64,000 bases of DNA, taken from positions 1,257,983 to 1,321,982 of the forward strand of contig JAMPDP010000001.1 of NCBI GenBank assembly GCA_023665605.1, written 5' to 3'. The first letter of the stretch is position 1; every line of letters starts with the position of its first letter. The position numbers were made by a program, and so were the translations under genes. This stretch comes from Candidatus Amulumruptor caecigallinarius (GTDB lineage Bacteria > Bacteroidota > Bacteroidia > Bacteroidales > Muribaculaceae). Below, piece after piece: positions 33,678 to 43,406 of the stretch. Below the pieces are notes generated by a model. That model worked only from the letters and a program-made list of their open reading frames with translations, was not told the origin of the DNA and searched no databases.

Positions 33678-35309
33678 TGCCCGCAGGATTGATTGGTATG
33701 CCTTGCGGTCGTTGAGGAGGTCGAGGGCCCGGCGGAAGGAGGGATTGAGGGGGTTGAGGATCTTGTAGAATGTGGTGTCGTTATAGAGGTTGCGTCCTAT
33801 GAGTCCCTTCAGGTTGGCCACGAGGCGTTCGTGGCTGAGTTCCTGCTGGATGGAGTCGTAGGGTATGGAGTCGGCTTCGGCCATGCGGCGCAAATCGCTG
33901 AGTATGTCCGGACTCACCTCAAAGCGCTCTATGAAGAGTTCCTCGGAGGGGTATGAGGCGAGCAGAGTGGTACGGTTGCGGTCAAGATAGTCAAGGACGA
34001 AGCGGTTTATTACCCCCTTGGCGAGGAGGTCACGATAGTAGTCGGTGAAGAATGTGGTGTCAATCGGCACATTGACATCGGGGGTGATCCCCCCGCCGCC
34101 ATACACCTCGCGACCACCGACGGTGTGGTAGACCTCCATGCCGTCGTGTGAGGTGGCGATGCTGTCGGCGGTGAGCTCGCCGCTCTTCATGCGGCGGTAT
34201 ATGTCAAGGCGGTAGTCATCCTCGCCCTTGTCGTAGGGCTTCTGGATGCTGCGGCCCGAAGGGGTGTAGTAGCGCGAAGTGGTGAGACGAATCATTGAAC
34301 CGTCAGGGAATGGAAATGGCCTCTGCACCAACCCTTTGCCAAAAGTGCGGCGGCCTACTACCACTCCGCGGTCATTGTCTTGAAACGCTCCAGCCACAAT
34401 CTCGCTTGCCGATGCAGAGTTTTGGTCAACGAGCACCACCACATCCACGTCGTGATAGCGGCCTGTGCCGTCGGCATGGATGTGCGTCTCGGGGGAGCGG
34501 AGCCCCTTGGTGTAGACAATGCCGGCACCCTTGGGAAGGAACATCTTCATAAGCTCCGTAGCCGCGTGCATGTAGCCGCCTCCGTTGCTCTCAAGGTCAA
34601 TGATGAGCTTCTTCATGCCTGCCTTGCTGAGAGCTGCGAGGGCTTTGGCCACCTCGCCGGGAGTGCTTTCGGCAAACCGGGTGATACGTATGTAGCCGAC
34701 CTCGGGAGCCGCCATGTAGCCGGCATCAACGCTGTAGATGGGAATCTCATCGCGCACGACGCGGAAGTCTATGAGGTTCTTGTTGTTGCGGCGCTTGATG
34801 CGCATCTTCACGGGGGTACCCTTGGGCCCGCGGAGTATGCGACGCACGTCAGAGGTGGACTTGCCGGCACCGGACATCAGAGAGTCGTCGGCCCAGATGA
34901 TTCTGTCTCCGGCGACAATGCCTACTTTCTCGCTCGGTCCGCCAACGATGGGGTTGACCACGAATAGCGTGTCGTTGAGCATATTGAACTGTATACCCAC
35001 GCCGGAGAACTCCCCGTCGAGGGGTTCGGTCAGTTCGCGAGTCTCCTTGGCATCGGAGTAGGTGGAGTGCGGGTCGAGGGTCTTGAGCATGCTGATGATG
35101 CCAGCCTCGACGGTCTTGTCAATGTCGAGAGTGTCGACGTAATAAGTCTCGATAATCCGCTCGGCGAGACGGAGTTTCTGCTCGGGAGCGATGATGTAGT
35201 CAGCCTGAGAGGGGGCTTTACGGGCGGTTGCGCTCAGGCAGATAGTGGCAGCCAATGCCATGCAGCTGCCTGCGGCGATATAATGAATCAGAGATTTGTT
35301 ATGTTTCAT
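33633..35309 (-). CDS. S41 family C-terminal processing protease
   Basis: The 558-residue protein has a signal peptide (IAAGSCMALAATICLSATA) and a PDZ domain around residues 90-170 (SGVGIQFNMLNDTLFVVNPIVGGPSEKVGI). Its S41 catalytic domain has the nucleophile in QNSASASEIVAGAFQDNDRG and the base lysine in GKGLVQ. Such proteases trim periplasmic proteins. It is last in a minus-strand run after coaD (19-bp gap). The final residues (roughly GYCKTSIGASAGR) are encoded by a dispersed repeat, so the C-terminus is probably not original. Confidence 0.93.
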   Translation of the reverse strand: MKHNKSLIHYIAAGSCMALAATICLSATARKAPSQADYIIAPEQKLRLAERIIETYYVDTLDIDKTVEAGIISMLKTLDPHSTYSDAKETRELTEPLDGEFSGVGIQFNMLNDTLFVVNPIVGGPSEKVGIVAGDRIIWADDSLMSGAGKSTSDVRRILRGPKGTPVKMRIKRRNNKNLIDFRVVRDEIPIYSVDAGYMAAPEVGYIRITRFAESTPGEVAKALAALSKAGMKKLIIDLESNGGGYMHAATELMKMFLPKGAGIVYTKGLRSPETHIHADGTGRYHDVDVVVLVDQNSASASEIVAGAFQDNDRGVVVGRRTFGKGLVQRPFPFPDGSMIRLTTSRYYTPSGRSIQKPYDKGEDDYRLDIYRRMKSGELTADSIATSHDGMEVYHTVGGREVYGGGGITPDVNVPIDTTFFTDYYRDLLAKGVINRFVLDYLDRNRTTLLASYPSEELFIERFEVSPDILSDLRRMAEADSIPYDSIQQELSHERLVANLKGLIGRNLYNDTTFYKILNPLNPSFRRALDLLNDRKAYQSILRAGGYCKTSIGASAGR

Positions 35310-35328
35310 CCGTTAATTGAAATAATGG

Positions 35329-35808
35329 TCAGTCAGAAATGTCGAAAGGCTCGGGGAGATAGTCACTGACATCCTCACCGAAGCTTTTGAGTTCTCTGAC
35401 CATGCTGGAGCTTACGCAGTCATACTCAGGGAGCGAGGGGATAAGGAGCGTTTCGATGCCGGAGAGGCGACGGTTGACCTCAGCTATGCCACGTTCGTAG
35501 TCGAAGTCAGTGGCATTGCGGACGCCTCGGATTATGACCCCCGCGCCTACGCGCTCGGCACACCTGACGGTTAGCACCGAGTAGGCGACTACGTTCACCT
35601 TGGTGTTGCCTCTGTAAAGCTTCTTGATGGCCTCGGCACGCTCGGCAGCCTGCTCACGGCCTCCGGGCTTGGCGATGTTGTAGCCCACGGCAATGACCAC
35701 TCTGTCGAAGAGCGCGGTGGCACGGTCAACGATAGACTGATGGCCGCGGGTAAAGGGGTTGAAGCTCCCCGGAAAGAGGGCAGTGCGTTCAGGAGATTTG
35801 GGAGTCAT
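35329..35808 (-). CDS. coaD: Phosphopantetheine adenylyltransferase
   Basis: The 159-residue protein has [21 protein letters not shown] with the (T/H)xGH nucleotidyltransferase motif, [17 protein letters not shown] and the C-terminal VSSSMVREL. It catalyses the fourth step of coenzyme A synthesis. The start overlaps the end of parE by 20 bp, indicating coupled translation. Confidence 0.96.
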   Translation of the reverse strand: MTPKSPERTALFPGSFNPFTRGHQSIVDRATALFDRVVIAVGYNIAKPGGREQAAERAEAIKKLYRGNTKVNVVAYSVLTVRCAERVGAGVIIRGVRNATDFDYERGIAEVNRRLSGIETLLIPSLPEYDCVSSSMVRELKSFGEDVSDYLPEPFDISD

Positions 35809-37738
35809 CTTCCACTACGAGATTGTCAATGATGAAGTTTTGGCGCTCCATGGTGTTCTTGCCCATGTAGAATTCCAGGAGTTCGCCTACCTGGTCCTCC
35901 TTGCGTAGAGTAACGCGGTCGAGGCGCATATCAGGGCCAATGAAGCCCTTGAACTCCTCCGGAGAGATTTCGCCGAGACCCTTGAAGCGGGTGATTTCAG
36001 CGTTGGCACCGAGTTTTTCAATTGCGGCGATGCGTTCCTCGTCGGTGTAGCAATAATAAGTCTCGTCGGCGTCGGCACCTTTGCCTTTGGAACCCTTGCG
36101 TCGCACCGTCTTCTTGTTGCGCACACGGAACAGCGGTGTCTGCAACACGTAAACGTGGCCTTTCTTGATGAGGTCCGGGAAGTACTGGAGGAAGAAGGTG
36201 AGTAGGAGCAGGCGGATGTGCATGCCGTCGACATCGGCATCGGTGGCTATAATCACCTTGTTGTAACGAAGTCCGTCGATGCCATCTTCCAGATTGAGGG
36301 CCGCGTGGAGGAGGTTAAGCTCCTCGTTTTTGTAGATAATCTGTTGGGTGAGCCCGAAGGTGTTGAGCGGTTTGCCTTTGAGAGAGAATACGGCCTGGGT
36401 GTTGACGTCACGTATCTTTGTGATACTGCCGGCGGCGGAGTCGCCCTCGGTGATGAAGATGGAAGATTCGAGCATCTTCTCCTGATTGCCGCGGGTGTCG
36501 TTGAGATGCACCTGGCAGTCGAAGAGCTTCTTGTTGTGGATGTTGATTTTCTTGGCTTTCTCTCGAGCTTGCTTGGTGAGGCCGGCCATGGCCTTGCGGT
36601 CACGCTCGCTCTCCTGAATCTTTCGGAGCAGGATCTCAGCGGTGTCAAGCTCGCGGTGGAGGAAGTTGTCGAGCTCGCGCTTGACGAAGTCACCCACGAA
36701 TTTGGCTACCGAAGGGCCGTCAGGCCCCACATCGCGGGAACCGAGCTTGGTTTTGGTCTGCGACTCAAAGACCGGCTCCTGTACCTTGATGGCCACGGCT
36801 GCTACCATGCCGTTGCGCACGTCGCTGGGTTCGAAGTTTTTGCCGTAATACTCCTTGATGGTACGACTCACGGCATCCTTGAATGCCGCCAGGTGTGTGC
36901 CACCTTGGGTGGTGTGCTGACCGTTGACGAATGAATAGTACTCCTCGCCATACTGAGAAGCATGGGTTATGGCCACCTCGATGTCATCTCCTTTGAGGTG
37001 AATGATGGGGTAGAGGGGGTCTTTGGTCATCACGTCGCCGAGGAGGTCGAGCAGGCCCCGGCGTGAGATATAGCGCTTGCCGTTGAAGTAGATGGCGAGC
37101 CCGGTGTTGAGATAGGTGTAGTTTTTCAGCAGCGGGATGATGTACTCGTCACGATAGAGATACCCCTTGAAAATAGAGGGGTCAGGGGTGAACTGTACCC
37201 ATGTGCCGTTAGGTTCGTCTGTGTCGACCACGGGAGTCTCCTCGACGAGCCTTCCGGAGGCGTAGGTGACAGTTTTCTTCTTGCCGTCGCGACAAGAGGC
37301 TATGATGAAGGTGGTGGACAGCGCGTTGACAGCCTTTATGCCCACGCCGTTGAGGCCCACCGACTTCTTGAAGGCTTCAGAGTCATACTTGCCGCCGGTG
37401 TTCATCTTGGATGATGCCTCGACGAGCTTGCCCAGAGGGATGCCTCGGCCATAGTCACGCACCGTGACGGTGGTTTCCGTCACGGTGACATCAATCTGCT
37501 TGCCGGCCCCCATGGCGTACTCGTCAATGGAGTTGTCCACCACCTCTTTGAGGAGCACATAGATGCCGTCGTCAGAGTTGGTGCCGTCGCCGAGTTTGCC
37601 GATATACATGCCGGGGCGACGCCTGATGTGCTCGTCCCAGCTCAGAGTCACGATGTTGTCTTCGCTGTATCCTGCCACCGGCCCCTCGTTGTTGCGGGGA
37701 GCCTCAAAGAGAGAGGTGTCGTCAGCGTTTTCGCTCAT
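35789..37738 (-). CDS. parE: DNA topoisomerase IV subunit B
   Basis: The 649-residue protein has a GHKL ATPase domain ([50 protein letters not shown] split over about residues 65-150), a transducer domain, and a Toprim domain with [19 protein letters not shown] and [14 protein letters not shown]. Its length and the absence of the extra GyrB segment favour ParE over GyrB. With ParC it decatenates chromosomes; parC is not in the window. Confidence 0.88.
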   Translation of the reverse strand: MSENADDTSLFEAPRNNEGPVAGYSEDNIVTLSWDEHIRRRPGMYIGKLGDGTNSDDGIYVLLKEVVDNSIDEYAMGAGKQIDVTVTETTVTVRDYGRGIPLGKLVEASSKMNTGGKYDSEAFKKSVGLNGVGIKAVNALSTTFIIASCRDGKKKTVTYASGRLVEETPVVDTDEPNGTWVQFTPDPSIFKGYLYRDEYIIPLLKNYTYLNTGLAIYFNGKRYISRRGLLDLLGDVMTKDPLYPIIHLKGDDIEVAITHASQYGEEYYSFVNGQHTTQGGTHLAAFKDAVSRTIKEYYGKNFEPSDVRNGMVAAVAIKVQEPVFESQTKTKLGSRDVGPDGPSVAKFVGDFVKRELDNFLHRELDTAEILLRKIQESERDRKAMAGLTKQAREKAKKINIHNKKLFDCQVHLNDTRGNQEKMLESSIFITEGDSAAGSITKIRDVNTQAVFSLKGKPLNTFGLTQQIIYKNEELNLLHAALNLEDGIDGLRYNKVIIATDADVDGMHIRLLLLTFFLQYFPDLIKKGHVYVLQTPLFRVRNKKTVRRKGSKGKGADADETYYCYTDEERIAAIEKLGANAEITRFKGLGEISPEEFKGFIGPDMRLDRVTLRKEDQVGELLEFYMGKNTMERQNFIIDNLVVEDDSQIS

Positions 37739-37837
37739 TTAATATATATAGTTGTGTGGGGTTCGGAAGAAGTGATAAGGAGGGGAGGGGAGAGGGGAGT
37801 AGGAGGAGCGAGAGGCAGATGAGCGGGAGGAGCAGGG

Positions 37838-38635
37838 TCACTTTGCGGAAGCCGCTTTAGCTTCGAGGGCTTTGTGGCGGGCGTAGGCAGAAGCCATGCG
37901 TGTGTGATAGCCACGAGATGCGTATGAGGGTCCGTTGTAACCGCGGGCGAATGCCGCCCAGTTTTTGGCTCGCAATTGCTTGTCGAGACCTGTGCTCTTG
38001 AGGAATGCGGCGAAAAGCTCCAGCTGGTCACGCTCCGACCGGCTCATGCGGTCCACAAAATCCGTGATGCTTGATGCGCCACACTTGCGCCAGTTGAAGC
38101 CGCCTATCTGGAACATGCCCCAGAAGGTGCCTTCGATGGCGGTGCGCTCGTCGATGGCACGTGCGGCGTTGAGACGCGCGTGCTGTGCACGTTGGCGGGA
38201 GCCGTACTTGCGTGTCTGCGGAGAGGTGAACACCAGCGGATGCGACTTTCGGTAGCCTGCAAGGTTCACGCCGTTGCGCTTGGCGAAGCGGGTGAACATC
38301 GAGAAGTCAAAGTTGATCAGCGGCATTCCCGGGGCGAAGAAGCCTTCATGGGTTTTGCCGGCCTCGATGTCGACCACGGCTTTCATGGCAGCGGTCTCTA
38401 CGCCGAGTTTCTCAGCCACTTCGCGGTAATCCTCCTCAGTGAGCCTCGATATTGCAGGCGCGGCCACCGAGTCAACCGGGGTTTCGGCAGAGTCAGCCTT
38501 GGCGGCGGACGGAACAGCCTTAGCCGTAGCGGCAGTCTTGGCTTTGCGGCTCCCTTTAGCCTGCCCGGCGGGAGAAGCCGAGCAGGTGTTGAGAGTCAGC
38601 GAGAGCACCGTCAGGAGAGCGGCGGCGCGGAGCAT
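37838..38635 (-). CDS. N-acetylmuramidase family protein
   Basis: The start is taken at ATG 38635 (TGATG overlap with pepD); a GTG at 38638 is one codon longer. The 265-residue product has a signal sequence (LRAAALLTVLSLTLNTCSA) and an Ala/Lys-rich linker. Its catalytic domain has LGVETAAMKAVVDIEAG, GTFWGMFQIGGFNW, and WAAFARGYNGPSY, matching the N-acetylmuramidase (PF11860-like) family that hydrolyses the glycan backbone of peptidoglycan. Confidence 0.85.
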   Translation of the reverse strand: MLRAAALLTVLSLTLNTCSASPAGQAKGSRKAKTAATAKAVPSAAKADSAETPVDSVAAPAISRLTEEDYREVAEKLGVETAAMKAVVDIEAGKTHEGFFAPGMPLINFDFSMFTRFAKRNGVNLAGYRKSHPLVFTSPQTRKYGSRQRAQHARLNAARAIDERTAIEGTFWGMFQIGGFNWRKCGASSITDFVDRMSRSERDQLELFAAFLKSTGLDKQLRAKNWAAFARGYNGPSYASRGYHTRMASAYARHKALEAKAASAK

Positions 38636-40089
38636 CACTTGGAGGCGACCTTGGTGAGTATCAGCTTGAGCTGCTCCCAGAAGCGCTCAACGGCAGGGAT
38701 ATACATCCTCTCGGAGGGGGAGTGCACATCCTTGAGCGTGGGACCGAAGGAGACCATGTCGAGGTGCGGGTACTTCTGGAGGAAGAGGCCGCACTCCAGG
38801 CCGGCGTGGATGGCCTTTATGGCGGGGGTGACGTCGTACAGCTCCTTGTAGGCATCGCGGGCAATCTCCATGATGGGTGAGTTCATGTTAGGTTGCCATC
38901 CGGGGTAGCCTTCGCCTTGTGTCACCGTTGCACCGGCGAGAGAGAATAGGGCCTTCACGCGGTCGGCGATGTCAAACTTGCGAGACTCCACGGAGCTGCG
39001 CTGGCTGGTGGTGATGAGAATCTCGTTGTCGGGCTTCATCTTCACGGCAGCAAGGTTGGTGGAAGTCTCCACAAGTCCCTCCAGCTCGCGGCTCATAGAG
39101 ATGACCCCGTGAGGGGCTGAGTAGATGGCGCGAATCAGGTTGGCGGAGGTTGCCTGGTCAATGACGAAGTCAGGCTTCTCCATGCTCTCGAGGGTGAGCT
39201 TCATGGTGGGCTCCACGCCACTGAACTCATTTTCAAGGGAGGCGATGTATTCGTTGAAGGCCACGCGCACCTGCTCCTTCTTGGAGGTGTGTACACCAAA
39301 CACGCAGTGTGCGGCGCGAGGTATGGCGTTGCGGAGGTTGCCGCCATCAAACTCAGCTACCACCACGTCATGCTTCAGCGAGGTCTCATAGAGGAAGCGT
39401 GCGATGACCTGGTTGGCGTTGGCGCGGCCCAGATTGATGTCACTGCCGGAGTGTCCGCCCTGAAGGCCGCTGACGTCAGCCTTGAAATAGATGAAGTCAT
39501 CAGGGGCAAATGAGCGGTTGTAGTGGAATGTTGCGCAGGTGTCGATACCGCCGGCGCAACCGATGAATATCTCCGCGTCATCCTCAGAGTCGAGGTTGAG
39601 CAGAATGTTGCCCTTAATCATGCCGTCGCCGAGGTTGTTGGCGCCGGTGAGACCGGTCTCCTCGTCGACCGTGAAGAGGCCTTCGAGGGGGCCGTGCACG
39701 AAGTCGTCGTCGGTGAGAGCGGCCAGAGCGGCAGCCATGCCTATGCCGTTGTCGGCGCCGAGGGTGGTGCCGTCGGCACGGAGCCAGTCGCCGTCCACAA
39801 TAGTCTTGATGGGTTGGGTCTCGAAGTCAAAGCTCTTGTCGTTGCTCTCGGCAACCATATCCATGTGGGCCTGCATAATCACGCACGGAGCATTCTCGTG
39901 GCCGGGAGTCGCGGCCTTGAATATAGCGACGTTTCCAATCTCGTCGGTCTTGGCTTCGAGGCCGTGCTTGGCGGCGAAGTCGAGGAGATATTGGCGGATC
40001 TTGTCCTCCTTTTTCGATGGTCTGGGCACCTGGTTGATCTCGTCGAAGATGGCAAACACGCGCGCGGGTTTAAGGTCTTTGATGGTCAT
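38635..40089 (-). CDS. pepD: Aminoacyl-histidine dipeptidase (M20 family)
   Basis: The start is ATG at 40089 (MTIKDLKPARVFAIFDEINQVPRPS), 484 residues. Metal ligands are in MQAHMDMVAESN, LRADGTTLGADNGIGMA and DEETGLTGA, and the dimerisation domain is inserted in the usual place. It cleaves Xaa-His dipeptides such as carnosine. The stop overlaps the start of the muramidase gene by one base. Confidence 0.94.
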   Translation of the reverse strand: MTIKDLKPARVFAIFDEINQVPRPSKKEDKIRQYLLDFAAKHGLEAKTDEIGNVAIFKAATPGHENAPCVIMQAHMDMVAESNDKSFDFETQPIKTIVDGDWLRADGTTLGADNGIGMAAALAALTDDDFVHGPLEGLFTVDEETGLTGANNLGDGMIKGNILLNLDSEDDAEIFIGCAGGIDTCATFHYNRSFAPDDFIYFKADVSGLQGGHSGSDINLGRANANQVIARFLYETSLKHDVVVAEFDGGNLRNAIPRAAHCVFGVHTSKKEQVRVAFNEYIASLENEFSGVEPTMKLTLESMEKPDFVIDQATSANLIRAIYSAPHGVISMSRELEGLVETSTNLAAVKMKPDNEILITTSQRSSVESRKFDIADRVKALFSLAGATVTQGEGYPGWQPNMNSPIMEIARDAYKELYDVTPAIKAIHAGLECGLFLQKYPHLDMVSFGPTLKDVHSPSERMYIPAVERFWEQLKLILTKVASK

Positions 40090-40185
40090 ATCTGTAAAAG
40101 GTAATGATATTGTTAAAACTTCTTTAAATGGAGCCACAAGTTACAAAATAAATTTCAGACAGCGGCAACTCTAAGGCATTTTTTA

Positions 40186-40193
40186 TAACTTTG
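40186..40193 (+). promoter_or_regulatory. -7 element of the OmpH-like gene
   Basis: TAACTTTG matches TAnnTTTG and is 62 bp before the start at 40256; the -33 region is weak. Confidence 0.5.
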
Positions 40194-40255
40194 CAGCCGT
40201 TATTGAGGGCTAATTAAGCCTTATTTGCACTGAGTACACTCTCAACCGTTCATCA

Positions 40256-40870
40256 ATGAAAAATCACTTGACCCTTGCTGCCAAGGGTATGGTGGCGGTG
40301 ATAGCCGCCATGTCTGTAGCATGCAGTGGATCGTCGGCCCCCGCCGATGCCGCCCCGAAGTCTGATACCAAGACATCGGACGATGCCAAAGCATCGCTCC
40401 CCAACTTCCGCTACATAGATGCTGACTCTGTCAGCGCCAACTATAATCTTGCCAAGGACTTCAAGGAGGCCGCCCTGCGCACCATGAGCAAGCTCGAGAG
40501 CGCCCAGAACGCCAAGGCCGCCGAGATCCAGCGCGCCGGCCAGAAGATACAGCAGCAGATGGAGAGCAACTACTACGTAGGCAAGCAGCAGGAGTATGAG
40601 GCAGACATGAATCGCTTCCAGAAGCTGCAGCGCGACGCCGAGTCATATATGGCCAACCTGCAGCGGTCATCGCAGCAGGAGCTCGCCCAGCAGCAACAGG
40701 AGCTCAACGACTCGCTGGATGCTTTCCTGAAGGACTATAACAAGAAGATGGGCTATGATGCTATCCTCTTCAAGGCCGCCGGTGCTTACTTCAATCCCGC
40801 CCTTGACATCACCAAGGAGGTGACCGAAGGCCTCAACGCCCGCTATAACAAGGTGGACAAGAAGAAGTAA
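40256..40870 (+). CDS. OmpH/Skp-like periplasmic protein
   Basis: The 204-residue product has a signal peptide followed by a cysteine (MSVACSGSS) that may be lipidated, an Ala/Ser/Asp-rich linker, and a long coiled coil (about residues 70-165) rich in Gln, Lys and Ala as in Skp. The C-terminal YDAILFKAAGAYFNPALDITKEVTEGLNARYNK matches the OmpH family end. Skp-type chaperones hold unfolded outer-membrane proteins. Confidence 0.88.
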   Translation: MKNHLTLAAKGMVAVIAAMSVACSGSSAPADAAPKSDTKTSDDAKASLPNFRYIDADSVSANYNLAKDFKEAALRTMSKLESAQNAKAAEIQRAGQKIQQQMESNYYVGKQQEYEADMNRFQKLQRDAESYMANLQRSSQQELAQQQQELNDSLDAFLKDYNKKMGYDAILFKAAGAYFNPALDITKEVTEGLNARYNKVDKKK

Positions 40871-40923
40871 CCGACTTCCGAGGGAGGCCCTCAGAGGCTT
40901 CGTTCCCTCCCATAATCACACCA

Positions 40924-40957
40924 CAGCCGCGACCGCCCGTAAGGGTGGCTGCGGCTG
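40924..40957 (+). terminator. Hairpin after the OmpH-like gene
   Basis: CAGCCGC (40924-40930) and GCGGCTG (40951-40957) form the outer stem, with CCGCCC/GGGTGG continuing it. T content after the stem is modest. Confidence 0.6.
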
Positions 40958-41038
40958 ATTGGATTATTCACTGCGAGTGCTTGCTACCTCGCACGGCTCG
41001 ACAAAACAGCAAACGCGGGCCCAAAACAAAACAAGAAT

Positions 41039-41746
41039 ATGCCTGATACACATGAACGCACCGGCCGCGCATACGCCGGCGGCACGTCTCAGCGAGGACA
41101 GTACTCGCTGACATTCCTTATCCTCACTGTGACATTCTGCGTGTGCCTGATAGTGGCGAACTTGATGGAAATCAAGACCGTGACTATCGGAGCACTCACT
41201 CTGACAGCCGGAGTTGCCGTGTTTCCGCTGTCATACATAATAGGTGACTGTCTGGTGGAGATCTACGGACTCCGGAAGGCCTCCGTAGTGATACTCACAG
41301 GCTTTGCGATGAATCTGCTTACCGTACTATTCCTGCAACTCGGGCTCGCTCTGCCGGGTAGCCCGGAGTGGGAGGGGCAGGAAGCGATGCAGAGCATATT
41401 CGGGGCGACCCCCCGTATATTGGCAGCATCGTTCACCGCCTTTCTGGCCGGGTCGTTCACCAATGCCTTGGTTATGGCGCGCATGAAGCGGATGCACCGT
41501 GAGGGACGCTTCTCACTGCGTGCCATCATCTCCACGCTGTTAGGCGAGGGTGCAGACTCCGCCATCTTCTTTCCGATAGCTTTCGGCGGAGTGCTCCCGG
41601 CGGAGGTGATAGTGTCACTGATAGTGACACAGACCTTCATCAAGACCGCTTATGAGATTATAATCCTGCCTGTCACCTTCATGGTGGTGCGCCGGCTCCG
41701 ACGGATTGAAGCCTCCGTTTCACCCTCAACAGTGACGGCAGCATGA
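41039..41746 (+). CDS. Queuosine precursor transporter (YhhQ/QPTR family)
   Basis: The 235-residue membrane protein has about six helices and the family segment GVAVFPLSYIIGDCLVEIYGLRKA near residue 60, with later LGEGADSAIFFPIAFGG and TQTFIKTAYEIIILP. Members import preQ0/preQ1 or queuine for tRNA queuosine. It overlaps the HAD nucleotidase gene by ATGA. A possible small pseudoknot lies in its leader. Confidence 0.9.
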   Translation: MPDTHERTGRAYAGGTSQRGQYSLTFLILTVTFCVCLIVANLMEIKTVTIGALTLTAGVAVFPLSYIIGDCLVEIYGLRKASVVILTGFAMNLLTVLFLQLGLALPGSPEWEGQEAMQSIFGATPRILAASFTAFLAGSFTNALVMARMKRMHREGRFSLRAIISTLLGEGADSAIFFPIAFGGVLPAEVIVSLIVTQTFIKTAYEIIILPVTFMVVRRLRRIEASVSPSTVTAA

Positions 41747-42477
41747 AAGGCGCAAACGGACAGGAGATAACCTGCGTGTGGCTTGACCTTGACGACACGT
41801 TGGTAGACTTCAAGTCAGCGTCACGGGCAGCGTTGGCCAAGGTGTATGCTGAAGAGCGACTGCATCGCTTCTTCCCCTCGCTCCAGTCATGGACATCGGC
41901 TTACGAGAAGTTCAACTATGAGCTTTGGCAGCGTTATGCCGGCAAAGAAGTGGATCAGGCTACGCTCCGGATGGAACGGTTCAGGCTGCCGCTGATGCAG
42001 GCCGATGTGGCGCGAGACATAGCCACAGCGATGTCCACGCGGCTTGACCCGGTGTATCTCGGCTATCTTGCCGACGAGTCACGGTTGCTGCCCGGAGCAC
42101 TTGAGCTTGTGAGCTGGTTGCGTGATGTGGCCTGTGTCAAGGTGGGGGTGATGAGCAACGGTTTCGCAGAAGTGCAACAGCGCAAGCTGGAGGTGACCGG
42201 CCTTGATGATATGATAGACCTGATGGTGCTGTCTGATGACATAGGCATCAACAAGCCAGACCCGCGCCTGTATGAATATGCCATGGAGCGCGCGGGCGAG
42301 AGTGCGCCGGCGGCACAGCTGATGATAGGTGACAACGTCAACACCGACATAGCGGGTGCACTTGCCGCCGGATGGCAGGCCCTGCTGTTTGACCCGGAGC
42401 TTCCGCTGCTCCACACCCGCGGTACCGGCTACCCCATAGTGAGCACCCTTGAGGTGATACCGACACTCTTTAACTGA
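41743..42477 (+). CDS. YjjG-type noncanonical pyrimidine nucleotidase (HAD family)
   Basis: The 244-residue protein has HAD motif I WLDLDDTLVDF, motif II VGVMSNGFAEVQ, the lysine in GINKPDPRLYEYAM and motif IV MIGDNVNTDIAGALAAGWQ. The helical cap (about residues 20-100) fits the YjjG group, which removes phosphate from non-standard pyrimidine nucleotides. ATGA overlap with the upstream transporter. Confidence 0.88.
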   Translation: MKGANGQEITCVWLDLDDTLVDFKSASRAALAKVYAEERLHRFFPSLQSWTSAYEKFNYELWQRYAGKEVDQATLRMERFRLPLMQADVARDIATAMSTRLDPVYLGYLADESRLLPGALELVSWLRDVACVKVGVMSNGFAEVQQRKLEVTGLDDMIDLMVLSDDIGINKPDPRLYEYAMERAGESAPAAQLMIGDNVNTDIAGALAAGWQALLFDPELPLLHTRGTGYPIVSTLEVIPTLFN

Positions 42478-42496
42478 CAAATAACAACCTACCTAT

Positions 42497-43369
42497 ATGA
42501 ATAAGCAGATCCTTCTTGCGACTGTCACAGCAATGGCACTCGCATCATGTTCGAGCGACGATAAAGATATCCCGGCAGATACTCCGGTAGCCAGCGGCAC
42601 CTATGTGGCCCGTGTGGTTAATGTGGATTACCGTCCCGCCCCGGGTCAATTTATCAACGAGATGCCGGAATATGTGGCCGGAGACAATGCCACAGCCATG
42701 AATGTGAAGTGCCGCAACATTCTCAACCGCGAGGATGGCCTCATCTCACTCGGCTCATTCGGGGGCTCAGTGACCATGGAGCTTGAGCAGCCCGTGGTGA
42801 ACCATCACGGATCCGGTGACTTTAAGGTGATGGGCAACGCCTTTGCCGGCAATGCCGAGCCCGGCATCGTGGAAGTTAGCGCCGACGGTGCCAATTGGTA
42901 TTCCCTGAAAGGTGAGAAGTGGGGAGACTCACAGGCAGCCTTCACGGTGACATATTATCGTCCGGCTGATGATGCCACCGACGAAAATTATATCAAGTGG
43001 GAGGGCTCCGACGGTACCTCCGGCTGGATTAACCGAGTGGCATCACACCACACACAACCTTTCTTCCCGCAGTGGGGCGACCAGACAGCGGCATCCGTGA
43101 CATTCACAGCGCGCCGTCTTCCTGACAATGCCTCGTTCAACAGTGGCAACGGGCAGTATACCCTTGCGCCGTATTGGGGGTATGCTGACTCTTATCCCAA
43201 CACGAGCGATGAGAGCTGGCTTCACCTTGACAATGCTGTGGATGCCACTGGTGCTCCGGTCAACCTGACTTCAGTAAGCTATATCCGTATCACTACGTCA
43301 GTGCTTGCCGCAAACGGTGCACTCGGTGAGGAGTCAACAGAAATCAGTCACATAGTGGTACGCCCGTAA
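42497..43369 (+). CDS. Surface lipoprotein of the PKD/cell-surface type
   Basis: The 290-residue product has a clear lipobox (ALASCSS) after a short signal. The mature part contains YRPAPGQFINEMPEY, DGLISLGSFGGSVTMELEQPVVNHHGSGDFKVMGNAFAG split across about residues 78-118, and FFPQWG. This layout is found in Bacteroidetes outer-surface proteins that often accompany TonB-dependent uptake genes, including cobalamin loci; no such partner is adjacent here. Ligand unknown. Confidence 0.7.
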   Translation: MNKQILLATVTAMALASCSSDDKDIPADTPVASGTYVARVVNVDYRPAPGQFINEMPEYVAGDNATAMNVKCRNILNREDGLISLGSFGGSVTMELEQPVVNHHGSGDFKVMGNAFAGNAEPGIVEVSADGANWYSLKGEKWGDSQAAFTVTYYRPADDATDENYIKWEGSDGTSGWINRVASHHTQPFFPQWGDQTAASVTFTARRLPDNASFNSGNGQYTLAPYWGYADSYPNTSDESWLHLDNAVDATGAPVNLTSVSYIRITTSVLAANGALGEESTEISHIVVRP

Positions 43370-43406
43370 GGGATTACCACTATGCCTTCGTAAGGGGCAC
43401 ACTCAT

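Noticed and set aside
35789..37738. gyrB
   Set aside because: Length and the lack of the additional GyrB segments fit ParE better, though the two are close and only a phylogeny would settle it.
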